The notes beneath the pieces were generated by a model. It saw nothing but the letters and a program-made list of their open reading frames with translations. It ran no database searches and was not told the DNA's origin. Position numbers and translations under genes: made by a program. A stretch of DNA of 8,227 nucleotides, from the NCBI GenBank assembly GCA_900765125.1, contig CAAFQL010000378.1:1-8227 (forward strand), written 5' to 3'. Each line of letters begins with the position of its first letter. Position 1 is the first letter of the stretch. Source of the stretch: Oscillospiraceae bacterium (GTDB lineage Bacteria > Bacillota > Clostridia > Oscillospirales > Ruminococcaceae). Positions 5,376 to 8,227 of this stretch are shown piece after piece.

Positions 5376-7545
5376 AGTAATCAAATTCCTCCCTAAACTC
5401 TGATATTTCTTCAGTGATATTATAGATTTCTCTTATTTCTTGAAGCTTCATATCAGATTCTACATAATTGTCCGCAAGTCTTGCAAATTCAAAAGCTCGC
5501 TTCAATTCATTTCGTACCAGTCCAAGTCCCATTTGTAATTCGGATTCCGTTGCAGAATAAGCATTTCCAAGATTCTGTGGCAATGTTATAAAATCATAAA
5601 TCTCTGCATATTCTTTGCCAGCATACAATCTTAAAACTCTACCACGTCTCTGAATATACTCTTTCGGATTTGTAGTGCTTGCCAAAATAAAAGCGGTTTT
5701 TATACTCGGTATGTTAACACCCTCATCAAGACACTTAATAGCAATTAACACTTGTAATATATTGCCATCAGTAAATTGTTTTTTGATAATTTGCCTTTCC
5801 TCTATATCTTCTCTTGAAGTGTACTGAGAAACTCGCATATTAAGCTGATTACCAAGTAAATCTGTAACGGCATCAATCTGTCTAATTTCATCTTCATCAA
5901 CTGGATATGTGTCACTATGAAAATCTTTAAGAGATGCTGCACCACAATAAACAAGTATATGGTTATCATTCGCAAACGGCATAATTTCTTGTTGAAGTGC
6001 ATAAAGTTTATTTTCAGCAGCTGAAACAAGTCTTGCTCTTTTCAAAGCCAATCTCTTGCCTTGTTCTGTAAGAGCGTATTTGCCATTTTTTCCTTTTTTC
6101 ATACACTGCTGAATAGCTTTCGTCAACTTGTAATATTCAGTAAGCTCCTCATTTTTTAAGTTTACAAATATTGGGTGATAATGATACTTGGTTAAAAAGC
6201 CGTTATCAATCGCCATCTCAAGAGTATACTCAATACATTTATCTCCGAAATATGAATATAATGCTTCTGTTCCAATTTCATCGTTATGTCGTTCCAATGT
6301 AGCAGATAAGGCAAGTCTATAATTAAAAATAGGATTCAGCAATGTCCTTAAATTCGTAGCTCCGAAGTTATGTGCTTCATCAACAACTAAAAGACAATTG
6401 CCATTTATTTTGCTTATTGATTCTTGAACAAATTTCGAAGAATATGTGGCATTGGTACATATAAAACAGAAAAATTCAGAACCTTTAACGTTTAACTTTT
6501 GCCTTCTTATTGCATTTTCAAGACGAGATTTCCAATCTTTTTGACTTGATAAGCTGTAACCGATAATTGGCTTCATACCGAATTTTTCAATATCTTCAAC
6601 CCACTGTTCAACGAGATGCTGATAAGGAGCAACTATCACAACAGCTAAATGTCCTCTCAAATCTAAATTAAGCTTTGAGATCGCCCCAAGTCCCGTATAT
6701 GTTTTACCTGTACCTGTTGCCATGTCAAAAATCCCACGATAATTGTGGCGTACCCAGTTGTCTATTGCTTCTTGCTGATAATTATGAAATTCAAAATCAT
6801 CAGGTACTTTTGCACCGGGAATAGAATATTTTATTAACTCTTTGTAATATACAGGCGGTTGCAAATAATTGAGATTTTCGCGCTTATATCTGTTGATAAG
6901 TTCTGCTTTGATTTCAGGAAAATCCAAGACGATAATGTTAGGTTCTGTATCATTCCAAATTGATTCAAATGCGTTTTCCTTAACTCTGATACGCTCCCTA
7001 TCAGCTTTCCAAGAGCAGAAAACATCAATAGTTTCATAATTAGCACTCAATGCGTTTTCTGATTCGTTCATCGAACCTGAAAATGCAATCACATTCCCTT
7101 CGTTATCTTTCACTAAGCCCAACTTTTCATGATACATTCCAACTTTTGTTGTATCTTCGGTAAATGCAATCTTTATATCAAGTATTCCATCACTAATAAG
7201 GTTAGCAAGTAGATTCAGTTGTTCTTGTTCAATGTAATTTTGCGGTTCATGTAACTCATTCAATAGAGCTTTTCTGACTATTTCATCTCTATTTTCATAT
7301 CCCTTGCGAATAGCTTCTTTGTCATTTTCGGAAAGGTATGGTGATGTAACAAGTCTGATTTTTCCAACATTTTTTGCTAATCCATCTATTCCGTTGGCGA
7401 TGCTTGCTAATATAGATGAGGAGAAAAAACCAACAGCCCTGTCATAACTTACTGCCTCTCTTAGTACAGGAATATAAAAATCATTTGCTATGTTATGTAA
7501 GAGAGAACGATATTCAATTTTTACATTTATATCCTTCAAACTCAT
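5368..7545 (-). CDS. PLD-type nuclease domain fused to an SF2 DEAH helicase
   Basis: A 725-aa two-part protein. Residues about 1-210 form a phospholipase-D-like domain with the opening YDRAVGFFSSSIL and one HKD motif, H139-E-K141 followed by SGSMN (156-160). Proteins with one HKD usually act as dimers and cut DNA phosphodiester bonds. Residues about 250-660 are a superfamily 2 helicase: NYQQEAIDNW, Walker A MATGTGKT (275-282), APYQHLVEQW (306-315), DEAH box VVDEAH (387-392), motif III LSATLE (413-418), motif V KCLDEGVNIPS, and motif VI QRRGRVLR (632-639). All key residues look intact, so ATP hydrolysis and translocation are expected. It resembles helicases of restriction and anti-phage systems. 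The start at 7545 has GAGGTG 8 nt upstream, overlapping the stop of the preceding gene. It probably supplies the DNA-cutting activity, with the ATPase as sensor or clamp; the target is not visible from sequence. Confidence 0.92.
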   Translation of the reverse strand: MSLKDINVKIEYRSLLHNIANDFYIPVLREAVSYDRAVGFFSSSILASIANGIDGLAKNVGKIRLVTSPYLSENDKEAIRKGYENRDEIVRKALLNELHEPQNYIEQEQLNLLANLISDGILDIKIAFTEDTTKVGMYHEKLGLVKDNEGNVIAFSGSMNESENALSANYETIDVFCSWKADRERIRVKENAFESIWNDTEPNIIVLDFPEIKAELINRYKRENLNYLQPPVYYKELIKYSIPGAKVPDDFEFHNYQQEAIDNWVRHNYRGIFDMATGTGKTYTGLGAISKLNLDLRGHLAVVIVAPYQHLVEQWVEDIEKFGMKPIIGYSLSSQKDWKSRLENAIRRQKLNVKGSEFFCFICTNATYSSKFVQESISKINGNCLLVVDEAHNFGATNLRTLLNPIFNYRLALSATLERHNDEIGTEALYSYFGDKCIEYTLEMAIDNGFLTKYHYHPIFVNLKNEELTEYYKLTKAIQQCMKKGKNGKYALTEQGKRLALKRARLVSAAENKLYALQQEIMPFANDNHILVYCGAASLKDFHSDTYPVDEDEIRQIDAVTDLLGNQLNMRVSQYTSREDIEERQIIKKQFTDGNILQVLIAIKCLDEGVNIPSIKTAFILASTTNPKEYIQRRGRVLRLYAGKEYAEIYDFITLPQNLGNAYSATESELQMGLGLVRNELKRAFEFARLADNYVESDMKLQEIREIYNITEEISEFREEFDYYE

Positions 7546-7557
7546 ATGTATTTCACC

Positions 7558-8193
7558 TCAAAACCAAAGATCGTCTGATAATTTTTTTATTTCTTGAAAA
7601 GTTTTTGGAACATGAATATCGTTTTCCTGAATAGACAGTACAATGTTTATTTTTAGTTCTTCTATACAGTTTGAAATACTGTTTTTCAATTGATCAACTA
7701 CCTCAAGTAATGTCAATGATTCAGATAATTTAATATCTTCATATGAACTATCTCTTTCTGTATACGCAAAATTAATCGTGAAATAAGCTCCTTTATCTTC
7801 AATATTGAATAACGAAAGGTGTTCTGAATCATCAATTCCCAGTTTTTTGTGTGTTGCGTTGGTTGTTGGAATAATCAAATTGTAGAGCAGATATATAAAA
7901 ATTTCTGATTTTTTAAACTTGCCATAATCCTTGTCTGATAAAATTGTATGAAATGAATCAATTGATGTTATATATTCAACTAAATCATTTACATTTTCTA
8001 CTATATAGTCACTATCACGTGGTATTTCTTCTTCACTATCTAAATCAACCCAGCCAGATGAACTATAAAGAACATAACCTCGTGTTTTTTTGCAACAAAA
8101 CACACCCGTTCTTTCATACAGTTCTTCCTGCCAATTTGGATTATCTTCTGAAAGCTTTTCATTTAACAAATCAATATTCTTTATAGATAACAT
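7558..8193 (-). CDS. Unrecognised 211-aa protein, first visible gene of the unit
   Basis: No family is recognised. The 211-aa product appears cytoplasmic and acidic, with no signal peptide or clear membrane segment. An N-terminal part (about 1-80) includes RTGVFCCKKTRGYVLYSS with a Cys-Cys pair and an acidic WVDLDSEEE patch. A central hydrophobic helix IFIYLLYNLIIP (about 98-109) is more likely part of a folded core. A helical C-terminal half follows. No catalytic triad, HTH or zinc-binding set is evident. AAGGAG 8 nt before the ATG at 8193 supports the start. Its stop overlaps the ribosome binding site of the helicase gene, so the two are coupled. Being first and the least recognisable, it may determine specificity or sense a trigger, but nothing in the sequence proves that. 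Confidence 0.85.
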   Translation of the reverse strand: MLSIKNIDLLNEKLSEDNPNWQEELYERTGVFCCKKTRGYVLYSSSGWVDLDSEEEIPRDSDYIVENVNDLVEYITSIDSFHTILSDKDYGKFKKSEIFIYLLYNLIIPTTNATHKKLGIDDSEHLSLFNIEDKGAYFTINFAYTERDSSYEDIKLSESLTLLEVVDQLKNSISNCIEELKINIVLSIQENDIHVPKTFQEIKKLSDDLWF

Positions 8194-8201
8194 TATAGTG
8201 T

Positions 8202-8207
8202 CTCCTT
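8202..8207 (-). promoter_or_regulatory. Ribosome binding site AAGGAG of the 211-aa gene
   Basis: AAGGAG on the minus strand lies 8 nt before the ATG at 8193. The remaining 20 bases to the right edge show no convincing promoter, so the operon's promoter or an earlier gene is beyond the window. Confidence 0.7.
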
Positions 8208-8227
8208 GTACTAACTGTTTTCAGATA

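Larger units (their letters stand above)
1580..8193 (-). other. Six-gene candidate defence operon with its own sigma factor
   Basis: Order of transcription: 211-aa protein, PLD-helicase, 54-aa protein, DndD-like ATPase, 178-aa protein, sigma-70-family factor. The four non-overlapping and overlapping junction types are: 12 nt (7557-7546), overlap of 8 nt (5368-5375), overlap of 10 nt (5211-5220), 3 nt (3211-3213), and 11 nt (2663-2673). Each downstream start has a ribosome binding site lying in or next to the previous gene's end, so translation is probably coupled. No internal promoter or terminator is evident. The promoter must lie in the last 34 bases or, more likely, outside the window, and further upstream genes cannot be excluded. 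A defence role is inferred from the helicase, HKD nuclease and DndD-like ATPase combination. Confidence 0.7.

Noticed and set aside
8191..8196. TATAAT on the minus strand overlapping the 211-aa gene start
   Set aside because: There is no -35-like hexamer at the right distance, and transcription would begin inside the gene after its ribosome binding site.
1..8227. CRISPR arrays, tRNA or rRNA genes, IS elements, tandem repeats
   Set aside because: No regular repeat-spacer pattern, tRNA-like clover or rRNA sequence, transposase or terminal inverted repeats were seen on reading both strands.

Overview
The window comes from a low-GC Gram-positive bacterium, most likely a clostridial or Lachnospiraceae-type member of the Bacillota. 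This rests on AT-rich coding sequence, strong AGGAGG-type ribosome binding sites, and a left-edge gene of the AAA-ATPase-like family that is abundant in gut clostridia. I cannot name a species. Every confident gene is on the minus strand, so the window reads functionally from right to left.

Right to left, positions 8193-1580 hold a tightly packed six-gene unit: an unrecognised 211-aa protein; a 725-aa fusion of a phospholipase-D-type (HKD) nuclease domain and an SF2 DEAH helicase; a 54-aa gene that overlaps both neighbours; a 668-aa SMC/Rad50/DndD-like ABC ATPase; an unrecognised 178-aa protein; and a 360-aa sigma-70-family sigma factor. Gaps are 12 nt or less, two junctions overlap, and no promoter or terminator is visible inside, so they look co-transcribed and translationally coupled. 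The start of transcription lies beyond the right edge.

The nuclease-helicase plus DndD-like ATPase pairing is typical of anti-phage or anti-plasmid systems. No sulfur-modification enzymes are present, so this is not a standard Dnd operon. The unusual member is the sigma factor. It keeps a nearly housekeeping-type -35 recognition helix but has diverged in the -10 recognition segment. My working reading is a defence-type module that senses or processes DNA and carries its own transcription factor, either to drive the operon or to redirect or compete at RNA polymerase. This is inference; I do not recognise the six-gene set as a named system.

Positions 1161-1579 are an AT-rich spacer. It holds a consensus sigma-70 promoter for the left gene, a decayed coding remnant, a very short plus-strand ORF that may be a truncated gene, and a small palindrome where that ORF meets the sigma gene tail to tail. 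This looks like the edge of an inserted module. Positions 1-1154 hold the N-terminal 384 codons of a separate AAA-ATPase-like gene that runs off the left edge. It has its own promoter and visibly higher GC than the six-gene unit.
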